DNA of 64,000 nt from Chrysogorgia sp. JL179-B06. Its lineage: Eukaryota > Cnidaria > Anthozoa > Scleralcyonacea > Chrysogorgiidae. This document shows, piece after piece, positions 20,230 to 30,316 of this stretch. Under the pieces are notes generated by a model that saw nothing but the letters and a program-made list of their open reading frames with translations, was not told the DNA's origin and did not search any database. The position numbers were made by a program, and so were the translations under genes. The stretch's first letter is position 1, and each line of letters starts with the position of its first letter. The stretch is from NCBI GenBank assembly GCA_035772405.1, contig JAYKKM010000221.1:1120501-1184500 (forward strand), read 5' to 3'.

Positions 20230-20971
20230 GTTTGTAATACCATAATGACCGAGGTGAAACTAGTGTTTTCATTGTACAAAACTAATTGATAGTAGGAGTA
20301 TTGTGTAATACAATGCATGATCAGTGATGTATTCAACAATTTGCCATTGTAGGAAATTTGTTTGGGAATAAGCAATTCTGACGCGTGTGCATGCATGTAA
20401 AACGTATTAAGAAAACTCTTTGTCGTGTCTTTGAATTTTGGCTCATGAATTTTAATCAGGGAGAAATTAGAAATCTGCCCCGCTAAAGCCGGGAATATCG
20501 TAATTAAACCACCCGGCGACAACAAAAGAACCCGAGGTCATCATGGTATTATTATTATTATTAATAATAATGCCTAATGCAGATATCATATTTTGATGGT
20601 TAGTAATACAAATGCTATATGTACGTGCAACAAAGCATAGCATGCTTGTTGACAATGATCTAGCTGACACAGTACTTGTTGAATCCCTAACATTTCTGCT
20701 AACACAGTATCGAGTGTCAAAATGCCCAATGTCAACGTAATCCTATACCGGTATAAGCTGTATTTTACATTGCAAGCATGTGACCAGCATTGTCCAAGCC
20801 AGCTACTGTTGGCCTAACATGTTCCATAATGGTTGCATTAAGCTCAGAAAATGATTCCCTTCTGATTTCCAGTGACTCCAACCATTTGAGCCAATGGAGA
20901 CTGGAGAGTCAGATGGAGATCTAGAGATGGTAACAATGATCTACTGGTTCAAATGATATACGTGCCCTATA

Positions 20972-20973
20972 TA

Positions 20974-21055
<82 letters not shown>
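20972..21055. repeat. TA dinucleotide repeat
   Basis: About 40 uninterrupted TA units. Other TA tracts in this region lie at 21,573-21,620, directly before the hammerhead array, and at 25,930-26,420. Confidence 0.98.
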
Positions 21056-21056
<1 letters not shown>

Positions 21057-21567
21057 ACAATCATCCATGTACATTCTGTCTACTCCCTAACCCTTACTAC
21101 AGCAGTGCACATACTAACGCTGACCAGTATACAGTAATGCTTGTTTATACTACAAAGTTGTAGTCCAGGCCCAGGTTGTAAATTAAGAGCTATAAGTCTG
21201 CACGTTTTTGCACCCTAAACTATACCAGCACTGTACAGTATATATAGAGGGCAAAATTACTTGAATATAATTGGCTAAGTTATTAATGTTGTTTTACTTG
21301 TAAATCCAAGCTCCCCAATGTTTAACTCAACAAAGTTGGTTGAATGTACCGTTTACATCCAGTGGATTGCATAGTTGCTTTTCACGCTTGGTTTTGACAT
21401 TTAGCTGGCTTTCTCATGTTGTTGACGGCGTAGTTAACTTATTATGAATAAATTTTTCCCTCTATAAATTATGATTAATAGGTGATCACAATTGATTTCT
21501 CGTAAAATTATAGTTTAATTTCACTTGTGTTTTCAAAGTTTCACAAATTGCCCTCGTCGCGAAACGA

Positions 21568-21572
<5 letters not shown>
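21056..21572. other. Repeat remnants, no gene
   Basis: Includes a partial copy of the inverted-repeat family (CATCCATGTACATTCTGTCT at 21,063) and, at 21,440-21,565, a degenerate half of the foldback MITE family seen at 8,007-8,159. No coding signal. Confidence 0.5.

Positions 21573-21620
<48 letters not shown>
21573..21620. repeat. TA dinucleotide repeat abutting the hammerhead array
   Basis: Perfect TA run that ends exactly where the first 234-bp unit begins (21,621). Confidence 0.97.
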
Positions 21621-21623
<3 letters not shown>

Positions 21624-21767
21624 CAGGATGAAAACCATTGTCGCTTATGCATTGTGCGCACGCTCACTGCTTGCAGTTTGAGCACTCTGGCATGGTTTTT
21701 GATGTCCCACATTGTGTGGCATCAAGGGTGACTGTAAATAGCAGTTACCTTCATCCTGCTCATCAGC

Positions 21768-21813
21768 ACTACACTGATGAGGCCCAAAAGGCCGAAACGG
21801 TACCGTCTGTAGT
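21768..21813 (+). ncRNA. Hammerhead ribozyme 1 (type I)
   Basis: All core elements are present. Helix I is ACTACA (21768-21773) with TGTAGT (21808-21813). CTGATGA is at 21774-21780. Helix II is GGCC/GGCC with loop CAAAA. GAAA follows at 21794-21797. Helix III is ACGG/CCGT with a two-base TA loop. The cleavage triplet GTC ends at 21807. The very short helix III suggests cleavage is favoured in tandem (dimeric) transcripts, as described for this class. Confidence 0.92.
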
Positions 21814-22001
21814 TAGATATCGCTCTATGACCTTTAGGTCATATTGAGCACTCTAACAGGATGAAAACCATTGTCGCTTATGCATTGTGCGCACGCTCAC
21901 TGCTTGCAGTTTGAGCACTCTGGCATGGTTTTTGATGTCCCACATTTGTGTGGCATCAAGGGTGACTGTAAATAGCAGTTACCTTCATCCTGCTCATCAG
22001 C

Positions 22002-22047
22002 ACTACACTGATGAGGCCCAAAAGGCCGAAACGGTACCGTCTGTAGT
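22002..22047 (+). ncRNA. Hammerhead ribozyme 2 (type I)
   Basis: Identical to copy 1 in all helices and core bases, exactly 234 bases downstream. Predicted cleavage after base 22041. Confidence 0.92.
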
Positions 22048-22235
22048 TAGATATCGCTCTATGACCTTTAGGTCATATTGAGCACTCTAACAGGATGAAA
22101 ACCATTGTCGCTTATGCATTGTGCGCACGCTCACTGCTTGCAGTTTGAGCACTCTGGCATGGTTTTTGATGTCCCACATTTGTGTGGCATCAAGGGTGAC
22201 TATAAATAGCAGTTACCTTCATCCTGCTCATCAGC

Positions 22236-22281
22236 ACTACACTGATGAGGCCCAAAAGGCCGAAACGGTACCGTCTGTAGT
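22236..22281 (+). ncRNA. Hammerhead ribozyme 3 (type I)
   Basis: Identical core, 234 bases after copy 2. Predicted cleavage after base 22275. Its unit differs elsewhere by one base (GACTATAAA for GACTGTAAA). Confidence 0.92.
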
Positions 22282-22379
22282 TAGATATCGCTCTATGACC
22301 TTTAGGTCATATTGAGCACTCTAACAGGATGAAAACCATTGTCGCTTATGCATTGTGCGCACGCTCACTGCACTCTAAA

Positions 22380-22655
22380 AAATGGTGTGTAGTTTTTACA
22401 CACCTTTCTTGTCGCCGAATTAACACACTTTCAGCCGTGTTTATTTACACACCTTAAGGTGTGTAATTTGAAAAAGGTGTGTAATTTTACACATAATAAG
22501 GTGTGTAATTTGCTTGTCGCCGAAATCACACACCTTTTGCCGTGTTTTTAAAAAAGGTGTGTTTTTTTACACACCTAGGCGTGTTTTTTTACACACCAAG
22601 GCGTGTTTTTTTACACACCAAGGTGTGTTTTTTTTCACGCCGAAAGCTATGTTTT
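22380..22655. repeat. Left subterminal GTGTGTA/TACACAC array
   Basis: Around a dozen occurrences of GGTGTGTA or GGTGTGTTTTTTTACACACC-like units, alternating strands so that neighbours form hairpins (for example AAGGTGTGTAATTT, TTTACACACCTTAAGGTG). The phrase CTTGTCGCCGAA.T.ACACAC occurs twice (22,408 and 22,514). Confidence 0.9.
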
Positions 22656-22659
22656 TTAC

Positions 22660-24650
22660 ACAACTTGTGATGCGTATAAAGATCACTATATTACAGCAAG
22701 ATTTAAATTTAAATAACTTAACCTGCAGGAACTGGCAGATAGTTCAAGGAAAAATTCTAATTCACGTTATTCCATAGAAGCTGTAATAAAGCTGTAAATA
22801 TACATATAATATGCTAAATAGCTGAGAAATTATGTGTATATCATAAAGAATAACAATATGGCATTTACACTGGATAACTGTAAAGGACATCGATATTATA
22901 AGGATATTTTGCGAGTGTGGACTCAAACGAGAATCTAGTGAGACGCTGCGCTGGGAGTGTATATATATATATCATACTGCAGTATAATATCGCTTGTGTA
23001 AAACTGGTTATTTTGTCGCGGGCTTGTTATCAAGAAACCTTTCTTGATCAGATTTCAGATCAACTCTGTTCAGATTTCCTCAGAAAATCGCAGCGAGTTG
23101 CATCACAATTCGAGCAATGCATGTTGACATTAGCGGCGACTTGAAAATCCATATCGCAGTGAAGTCGCGGCGGTAGTTTACACCAGCGATGATACCATAT
23201 CGCAGTCACGTCCGTTCGCAGCGCAAATCGCAACACAAATCCCTATAGTATTGGCGAAATCATTCTGAACATGCATTTCTAAACGCAATATATTTCGCGC
23301 AGTGATTTTCCGTATATGTATAAACATGCCTTGGAATAACACGGACATCTTTCTAAAAGTACTTTATTATTCATGGTAAAATGAAAAGTATCGGCATCTC
23401 TACAATGTTTATACAATTTTAAAATTTGGAACAGATATATCAAGTCACTCACTCTCCCAACTGCCTCGTCCATACAAGCATACGGTACAGGTAATACGAA
23501 TTAGTCCTCGTTTCATGACCAGTAATAATAACATGTGAAGTTCTTTTAGGAATTTGGTAGTCCTGGTATTTATTTGAAGATCAGTACTCCGCAGCATATA
23601 TGCGGTCACAGCAATAATATGATGTATATAGTCAATTATGAGGCGCGTTGTATCCATATTCCTCTTTGAATGCATAAATAGTAATATCCTTATTAACCCA
23701 AGAATTTGGCCAAAGAATATATGTAGTCATCCTTTGAGAAAATTATTGTTAAAACCATTAGGAAAAAGCTTTGTCCCTTTGTTGACGCTTGACGGATTAT
23801 GATCAAGCATAGCTTAACAGAGCACCGGATCAAAATTTGACGGTTTCTGATTGGTTGAATTGCATGCGGACCTCTGCGAAGACCGTGCTGATATATGCCG
23901 TTGCTAAATTAAGCGCAGCGTCATCCACACCTGATTGGTTAAAAATACTTAGAATTTGATCCTACGCAAATCAAAGGTTAAAGTGTGGTAAATAATTGTT
24001 AAACACGGGTTGCTTACCAAATATTGCGAGATATCAGGAAACTTCCGGCTAGTCATGCCTAAATAGCATAATATCTTATTGTTGAATAGCTGATATGATC
24101 ATTCCTACATTCTTCGGCATATTTCTATTTTGAAAAATCGTTTGTTTGAACGGACTCGCTCTCGACCTCGTGAAAGTTGAATTTGGAAATGTTAGCCACA
24201 ATTTCGAGCAACTGCGACGGCTCTTACGGTCGTTGACAGCCGGTTACAACATTGCCAAAGAATATCCATAATTATTCGAATCGACGGCGGATGTTTGACG
24301 TTGAAGCGACGTCGAGTTGTTGACGTTGAATGGCCGGTCTATATCGCCGGTCATTCGACGTCGCCCGGTCTATCGCCGAGCATCTTTTATTTTCCTCGAT
24401 CTATATGTAGCTTAGGCAAAAGCCTCGACTTTGAAAGAAGCCCTTCGAGTACAGATAATTAAATCATTAATGGTCGAGATCTGCAGTCTTGTCGAGAAAT
24501 TTTGACAAAAGAATGCAACGCGACGGGGATATATATAGTTCTGATTTAAATTTGCCGACAGGTTGTCAATATGTCGGTATAACTGCAAAGAAATCAATGC
24601 TGTTGCATATAAAAAGCATGCATGATGCTTGCAGTAAAGATGTCTGTTGA
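22660..24650. other. Interior of the 2.67-kb element, no gene
   Basis: No ORF with recognisable motifs. 24,285-24,385 is rich in short inverted GACGTTGAA/TTCGACGTC and CCGGTC/GACCGG words that could fold. 23,820-23,965 holds two copies of CTGATTGGTT in similar contexts. Everything else is unremarkable AT-rich sequence. Confidence 0.5.
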
Positions 24651-24654
24651 ATAA

Positions 24655-25025
24655 AAGATGTGTGAAATTAAAAGGTGTGTAAAATTAAAAGGTGTGTAAA
24701 ATCAAGCAAGTTGTTTAAAATTAAAAGGTGTGTTTTGGGCAAAGGTGTGTTTTTGGCTAAAATGTGTGTAAAATAACACACCTTTGCGAATTCAAAGGTG
24801 TGTAAAAAAAAGGTGTGTAATTTTGCAAACCTAAGATGTGTAATTTTACACGCTATCGTTTACCGAGGTGTGTAAAACTACACACCAAGGTGTGTAAACC
24901 TACACACCAAGGTGTGTAGTACTACACACCAAGGTGTGTAATTCGGAAAAGGTGTGCAATTTTACACGCCTTAAGTGACCAAGTTGTGTAATTATACACA
25001 CCTTAGGTGTGTAAAATTACACACT
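24655..25025. repeat. Right subterminal GTGTGTA/TACACAC array
   Basis: About 15 units of AAGGTGTGTAAAAT, ACCAAGGTGTGTA and reverse-complement TACACACC, the most regular part (24,880-24,945) having perfect ACTACACACCAAGGTGTGTA-type inverted pairs. It matches the left array in motif but not in spacing. Confidence 0.9.
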
Positions 25026-25139
25026 ATTTTTTAGAGTGTGCTTGCAGTTTGAGCACTCTGGCATGGTTTTTGATGTCCCACATTTGTGTGGCATCAAGGG
25101 TGACTGTAAATAGCAGTTACCTTCATCCTGCTCATCAGC

Positions 25140-25185
25140 ACTACACTGATGAGGCCCAAAAGGCCGAAACGGTACCGTCTGTAGT
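25140..25185 (+). ncRNA. Hammerhead ribozyme 4 (type I)
   Basis: Same core and helices as copies 1-3, in the unit split by the 2.67-kb transposon; the ribozyme itself lies entirely to the right of the insertion. Predicted cleavage after base 25179. Confidence 0.92.
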
Positions 25186-25373
25186 TAGATATCGCTCTAT
25201 GACCTTTAGGTCATATTGAGCACTCTAACAGGATGAAAACCATTGTCGCTTATGCATTGTGCGCACGCTCACTGCTTGCAGTTTGAGCACTCTGGCATGG
25301 TTTTTGATGTCCCACATTTGTGTGGCATCAAGGGTGACTGTAAATAGCAGTTACCTTCATCCTGCTCATCAGC

Positions 25374-25410
25374 ACTACACTGATGAGGCCGAAACGGTAC
25401 CGTCTGTAGT
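25374..25410 (+). ncRNA. Hammerhead ribozyme 5, broken (helix II deleted)
   Basis: Helix I, CTGATGA, GAAA, helix III and GTC are present, but helix II is reduced from GGCC-CAAAA-GGCC to a single GGCC, a 9-base deletion. Without helix II the catalytic core should not form. The array ends immediately after helix I. Confidence 0.85.
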
Positions 25411-25679
25411 TACCTATAATATACCCAGAATCTTTACCACCACCATATATACAGAACTCGTGACTAGGCTCTCGGCAACGGCTTCCGTAGCACAGTGGTC
25501 AGAGCACTGCACTAGCATCGCAGGGTCGCGGGTTCAATTCCCAGCCGGAAGGCCTTAAAGTTGCATTTTTCGCAACTGGTCCCGGTTTGGTCTTAAAATG
25601 TATGTATTCCAACACTCGAAATTTTCCTTCACCATAAATCCTTTCAACATGTAGTTTGATCGAGTGAAATGCCAAATAT
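25411..25679 (+). mobile_element. tRNA-derived SINE, copy 1
   Basis: tRNA-like head at 25,480-25,554 with A-box TAGCACAGTGGTCAGAG and B-box GGGTTCAATTCCC; the anticodon-loop equivalent reads CTAGCAT (AGC, alanine-like). Arms are imperfect, so it is not a functional tRNA. The body continues GGCCTTAAAGTTGCATTTTT, with an inverted GTTGCATTTTTCGCAAC hairpin, to CACTCGAAATTTTCCTTCAC. A 5' extension (ACCTATAATATACCCAGAAT) precedes the head in both copies. Confidence 0.75.
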
Positions 25680-26420
<741 letters not shown>

Positions 26421-26421
<1 letters not shown>

Positions 26422-26605
26422 CTGGTGAATTGAGTTTATACTGTCGCTAGAGTGCTCAATGCATTAATTTACAGAGCGTAATAAATTGTAGATAAATCAA
26501 AGACAAGACATCACTTTGCTGTTACTCCGAGTTTCACGCTTACGCGATCGTCAGACAGACTTTAATGAAGAATACACGTGCTCCAACCTATATATATATA
26601 TATAA
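26421..26605. other. No feature seen
   Basis: Short AT-rich stretch with a further small TA run at 26,588; no gene or repeat recognised. Confidence 0.5.
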
Positions 26606-27225
26606 CTTACTCTAATTTGCCCCTACAGAAAACCAAACGACGAACCATTATATATCAACACGAAATCCAACCACCCACCTGCCATAATCAAACAACTACC
26701 CGCAGCCATCAACCGTAGAATATCAGATATCTCGTGCAACAAAGAAGTATTTGACAAAGCCAAGCCTCCCTACGTAAAAGCTCTAAAATCCAGCGGATTC
26801 ACCGAAAACCTGATATACACCAGCCACAACACATCTACACCCACAAAAAAGAATAGAAGAAGAAAAGTAACCTGGTTCAACCCTCCTTACAACAAAAACG
26901 TCCAAACCAACGTCGGCAAAGATTTGTTAAACCTTATCCAGAAGCACTTCCACCCAAACCACAAATTCCACTCCATATTCAACAAAAACAACGTGAAAGT
27001 CAGTTACAGCTGCACGGAAAACATGGCATCCATAATCGACAAGCACAACAAAAAAATAACAAGCAACAATACTACAAGCCCACCCCAGAAAGAATGCAAC
27101 TGCAGAAAGAAAGAAAAATGCCCACTTGACAACAACTGTCTTTCAACCAACCTAATCTACAACGCGCGCGTAACAACAGATGAAGACACAACAGGAAATA
27201 ACTATATGCACGATTCAAGAGTTAG
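26606..27225 (+). pseudogene. Penelope-like element fragment: RT C-terminus and start of GIY-YIG region
   Basis: Open frame from about 26,606 reading RKPNDEPLYINTKSNHPPAI, IKQLPAAINRRISDISCNKE, KVTWFNPPYNKNVQTNVGKD, LLNLIQKHFHPNHKFHSIFN, VKVSYSCTENMASIIDKHNK, then a Cys-rich linker CNCRKKEKCPLDNNCL and LIYNARVT. In endonuclease-bearing Penelope-like elements this order (RT thumb, FNPP, SYSCMPN-like, CxC...CPL..CL linker) leads directly into GIY-YIG; here the frame is cut at the first GIY-YIG strand, and unrelated sequence starts near 27,215. Both the RT fingers/palm and the endonuclease are missing. The coding strand is A/C-rich, unlike its surroundings. Confidence 0.8.
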
Positions 27226-27581
27226 TTGAGGACACTCAAACTGGCGACGAGACTGCGGCGGACGACATTGACGCTAAAAGAGCTGAGCTAATAAGGTTGT
27301 CTGGTGATGGCACGATAAGTCAATCCGAAGTGCACATTAAAAAAGCGTCCGCAAAGGTTATCGACAAGATATGGTTTCAGTAAGAGTTGAAAAGAATGGA
27401 AATAGCGAACGCTTTTTTGAGTGACTTGCTCATCAGTAAGTTCTCAAACTTGTTAGGTGGGTTGAACGCTATTGAAAACCCTGACGAGTTGCAAAAAGAC
27501 CCGTTGCTAAAAAAAGATGTCGAGAGCATCGTCGCGATTGTAACACCGTACGTACCTTTCTTGGGCTTGTTGTCAGTTTAG
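27200..27581 (+). pseudogene. Unrecognised ORF fragment with one internal stop
   Basis: One continuous frame broken only by TAA at 27,381-27,383. The first part is acidic (ETAADDIDAKRAELIRLSGD, GTISQSEVHIKKASAKVIDK). The second is more hydrophobic (EIANAFLSDLLISKFSNLLG, LNAIENPDELQKDPLLKKDV, IVAIVTPYVPFLGLLSV) and ends at TAG 27,579-27,581, close to a SINE. It reads like real protein with normal composition, and follows the truncated Penelope frame without a gap, so it was placed here by another insertion. I do not recognise the family; it could come from a large virus-like or DNA transposon. Confidence 0.45.
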
Positions 27582-27852
27582 TTTTAGTTTAGTTTATTAG
27601 ATTTATCACTCTTAGGTGAATGGAATACCCCAACAGGCTAGAAGCCCAATTGATAGGGGTTCCGAGGGCCTACGATTTAAGGTCGTTATCCGAGAAGACC
27701 CGAAAGTCTTACCATTTGCTGATATTATTGCAAAGGCAGCACTTTCTCCTCAATTATTTTAAGACCCTGAGTGGAGGTCCGACCCAGGATTTGAACCTAT
27801 GTCTCCCAGCTCATAGACATGTGTGGTGACCACTAGACCACAACAACTGGTC
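27575..27852 (-). mobile_element. tRNA-derived SINE
   Basis: On the minus strand the head (27,850 down to 27,779) reads TGTGGTCTAGTGGTCACCAC (A-box region) and TAGGTTCAAATCCTG (B-box). The body follows to about 27,600 and ends in a tail of (TAAAC)n-like repeats at 27,575-27,600. It is unrelated in sequence to the SINEs at 25,411-25,935. Confidence 0.75.
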
Positions 27853-27988
27853 TTCAGGTGGAATCACAACGTCGAAACATCACTTTAGAAAGGACACAGC
27901 GGATGGCACCGAAAGCCCAACGACGGACTAACTCACGGACGCACGACATCAGCCCAGTTTGATTGAGCGCGTACGAAACTTATTATAA
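27853..27988. other. No feature seen
   Basis: Short stretch between the SINE and an inverted repeat; contains ACGTCGAAACATC, which recalls ribozyme or Penelope ends but lacks the other core parts. Confidence 0.4.
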
Positions 27989-28029
27989 CAAGACGCCCGC
28001 TAGGCGTTAACTCGGGCTACTGTTGAAAG

Positions 28030-29810
28030 ACATTGTGGGCAAATTCAACGATTTGAATTTAATATACACAAATCTATAGTTGTAGGTACTGATATTGTAA
28101 TGTATGTAATGTTATTGATACAGCTGTCAGTGCAGGGGTCGTTAAATTTTCCACCATTGCAAACACATAACATAGTGTTGGCCAACGGCTTTGATTATAT
28201 GAAGGTGAGTTGACTCAGTGTACAAGCTGGCTTACTGAGAAGTCTGCCCCACGAAATGAGCCATCCTGTTTGCTGACCAAATCCAGTTCTAGCCAACAGG
28301 GTCAGCCTGGCAAGCAAGCCGGCCTGTGCTCATGTAATAACAATTCATATGGTCAGTCCGGCAAACAGGTTCAGTTTGAGCAAGCATTAAATCAGTTAAT
28401 CTTTTTCTCAGTGTGTAAGGCATAGCAGTAAATCAAACCATTTAGCTGGCAGTAGCAAGGTGTCATAAGCTATTATAAACAGTTCAAAGAAATGTAATTC
28501 AAAATCATTATTTCTTTGAAGTTATAAAAAATGCTGAGCCAGTAAACATATTCATAATTTTAGCATATTTATTATTTGAGAGGCTTTATACATACTAGTG
28601 ACTACACCAGTGAGCCGGCCAGCTAGCTAATTGTAATATAAAGACAGATTACGCATGCATTGTTAACTATGTTACTGTCTCGGTTGGCGAGCCAACTCGC
28701 TTTCCATGGGTGTCAGAGATTTATATACTGAAAATATCAAGTGAAACAAGGTTATTCAATGGCAACATTGCATAGTCATCACTCATCATAGATGAATTGA
28801 TAACCAGCAAACTCTTTACTCCTTGATCTTGATAGTTGGTATGGGTGTCAGAGATTTATACATCATATAATAATATGAACAATCGGTACAAACTTACTGA
28901 TAACAACATTTTGGAGCCCCATTTAAGCTTACAGGTAAAGCATCAAGTGAAACAGGGTAAAATTCGAATATAATATATGAAACAATAAACTGTAGCATAG
29001 GTTTTATTTTGTATAACATAACAATAAACAATACAGGCAACAAAGCATGAAGGGCTCCGCTCGAAACGTCAGTATCTCGTCACTAAATTCTTGGCAGTTT
29101 ACCACCTTTTCACTTTGCCATATAAAAATATTACTGTTACCTCAGAACAGTTGACATATTTCCATACAGCATTCATATGTTGAGTCTCATATTTCTCGAA
29201 ATCGTAGACCAACCCATTTCGAAAGCGATCGGGATTGTGAGCGTATATAAGATCAAGATACTTGCCAGCCACATCAAAGATTTTCAGTGAAGAGCACTCA
29301 AAGAAAGGTGATCAGATGAGTAAATAAATTACAATGGCGCATGAATATATGCAGTGTTTTCAGTTTCACAAAGGTGAAAAGCCTGGATACGAGGTTGATC
29401 GGGATGATGCAATAATTAGCCCTAAAAACGACTGGGGGGGGGGGGGCACTTAACTGCGCATGTGTAGTAATCCCACATTCATAGTCTCGCTCACTAGTCT
29501 ACTAATTTAGTCAACAATGATGCAATAATTGCCATTTCGCGACCCGACAAAATAATAAACAGAGCCCTTTTTAAGACTCGTGCTCTCCCGCACAGGGGGG
29601 AGGCCCAAGTAATTACCACTACTCACGGTTTAGTGTTTGTTTTTATCGCGCGTGAAATTTGGAGTCACCGAAACTGTCTCAATGCCATCAGCTGGGTCTG
29701 GCGCGACACTAAGTCGATTGCGAAACGCTGTGAAACATGACACAGAACTCGTCGTGCACTCAGGACACTAAGGGCCACGGTTTAGCGATTTCTCGTGTGT
29801 GATTCACGCA
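28030..29810. other. No supported gene
   Basis: About 1.8 kb without convincing coding sequence. One frame of 71 codons at 28,210-28,425 is Ser/Gln-rich and lacks any recognisable feature. Some CCAGCCGGC-like inverted words occur at 28,310-28,330 and 28,612-28,625. Confidence 0.5.
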
Positions 29811-29816
29811 CAGCAG

Positions 29817-29935
29817 TAGTATAGCACTTGATTCGACTCGCAGTATAGCACTTGATTCGACTTGTAGTATAGCACTTGATTCGACTAGTAGTATAGCACT
29901 TGATTCAACTCGCACAAGTAGTATAGCACTTGGGT
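29817..29935. repeat. 24-bp tandem repeat (AGTATAGCACTTGATTCGAC)
   Basis: Five units of AGTATAGCACTTGATTCGAC plus four variable bases (TCGC, TTGT, TAGT), the fourth with an extra ACAAGT and the fifth diverging after CACTTG. The last unit begins the left arm of the inverted repeat at 29,916. Confidence 0.9.
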
Positions 29936-30316
29936 GTACGGGACCATTCTCATAATTTGTGTGATGACCCAAGACCAACCCCACGCTGAGCTGTGGGTTT
30001 AGTGAGGCGACACAGTGAGCGCACCAAACTTCCAAGACCATCCATCGAAACAGCAAATGAAGCGACATCGATAACATTAGCTGGCGACCTCGAGTGGCGT
30101 AGTCCCAAATTTGTAAAATGGTGCAAACCAGCCACGCTTCTACAGCTGAGCTTGGTCTCTTGAGACGGCTTTCGAGTTGTGCATCTCGTTTCTCTGATGT
30201 TGATTGTGTGAAGCTGCACTATTACACTCAGCTGGGCTTGGCGGAACGCATGGTTGGTCTTGGGTCATCACACAAATTATGAGAATGGTCCCGTACCCCC
30301 AAGTGCTATACTACTT
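29916..30316. repeat. 65-bp inverted repeat arms (29,916-29,980 / 30,252-30,316)
   Basis: AAGTAGTATAGCACTTGGG...GACCAACC at the left is nearly perfectly complementary to 30,252-30,316, with one extra base or two in a G/C run. The 271-base spacer holds no ORF of note. One unit of the neighbouring 24-bp repeat is included in the arms, so the right arm preserves a single unit where the left has five. Confidence 0.9.

Larger units (their letters stand above)
19315..20850. repeat. Right arm of the large inverted repeat, with later insertions
   Basis: Reverse-complement counterpart of 18,335-18,930, expanded by a LINE tail remnant (19,460-19,760) and a foldback MITE (20,054-20,229). Further out, 19,836-19,905 (CATCGTCTGTCTACTCCAAG) is related to reverse complements near 17,885-17,940 and to direct copies near 21,062, showing a third partial copy of the family. 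Confidence 0.65.
22371..25038. mobile_element. 2.67-kb CACTC-terminal DNA transposon in the hammerhead array
   Basis: Left end CACTCTAAAAAATGGTGTGT, right end (reverse complement) CACTCTAAAAAATAGTGTGT. The dinucleotide TG is duplicated (22369-22370 and 25039-25040), and removing the insert restores an uninterrupted 234-bp unit. Both ends carry arrays of a GGTGTGTA...TACACACC palindrome. About 2 kb of interior (22,660-24,655) contains no recognisable transposase or other protein. The plan (CACT ends, 2-bp duplication, palindromic subterminal arrays) is that of the 6.75-kb element at 3,565-10,315, although the motif differs. CACTA/EnSpm-like is the best guess. Confidence 0.85.
21621..25411 (+). 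mobile_element. Retrozyme-like tandem array, 234-bp unit with hammerhead ribozymes
   Basis: Near-identical head-to-tail units begin at 21,621, 21,854, 22,088 and 22,322 (spacing 233, 234, 234). The fourth is split at 22,370 by a 2,668-bp DNA transposon and resumes at 25,041; a fifth, partial unit follows to 25,411. Each unit has a type I hammerhead, a hairpin (ATGACCTTTAGGTCAT) and no significant ORF. Tandem 170-400-nt repeats with type I hammerheads of short helix III are the described form of metazoan retrozymes, which are transcribed, self-cleave and give small circular RNAs (established for the class; here inference). Unit-to-unit identity is very high, with single-base changes such as CACATTGTG/CACATTTGTG. 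Confidence 0.85.

Noticed and set aside
21638..22315. Repeated 64-69-codon open frames (…CSLSTLAWFLMSHICVASRV…)
   Set aside because: They are the sense translation of the ribozyme-bearing 234-bp unit, run through the hammerhead core, and have no start context or domain.
22514..22777. 87-codon frame in the second CACT-terminal element as a transposase
   Set aside because: It is mostly translation of the GTGTGTTTTTTT array and has no catalytic motif.
27853..27890. Hammerhead-like ACGTCGAAACATC
   Set aside because: Lacks CTGANGA at the required distance and helix I pairing.
29043..29080. Hammerhead-like GCATGAAGGGCTCCGCTCGAAACGTC
   Set aside because: Core bases before helix II do not match CTGANGA and helix I does not pair; at most a decayed remnant.
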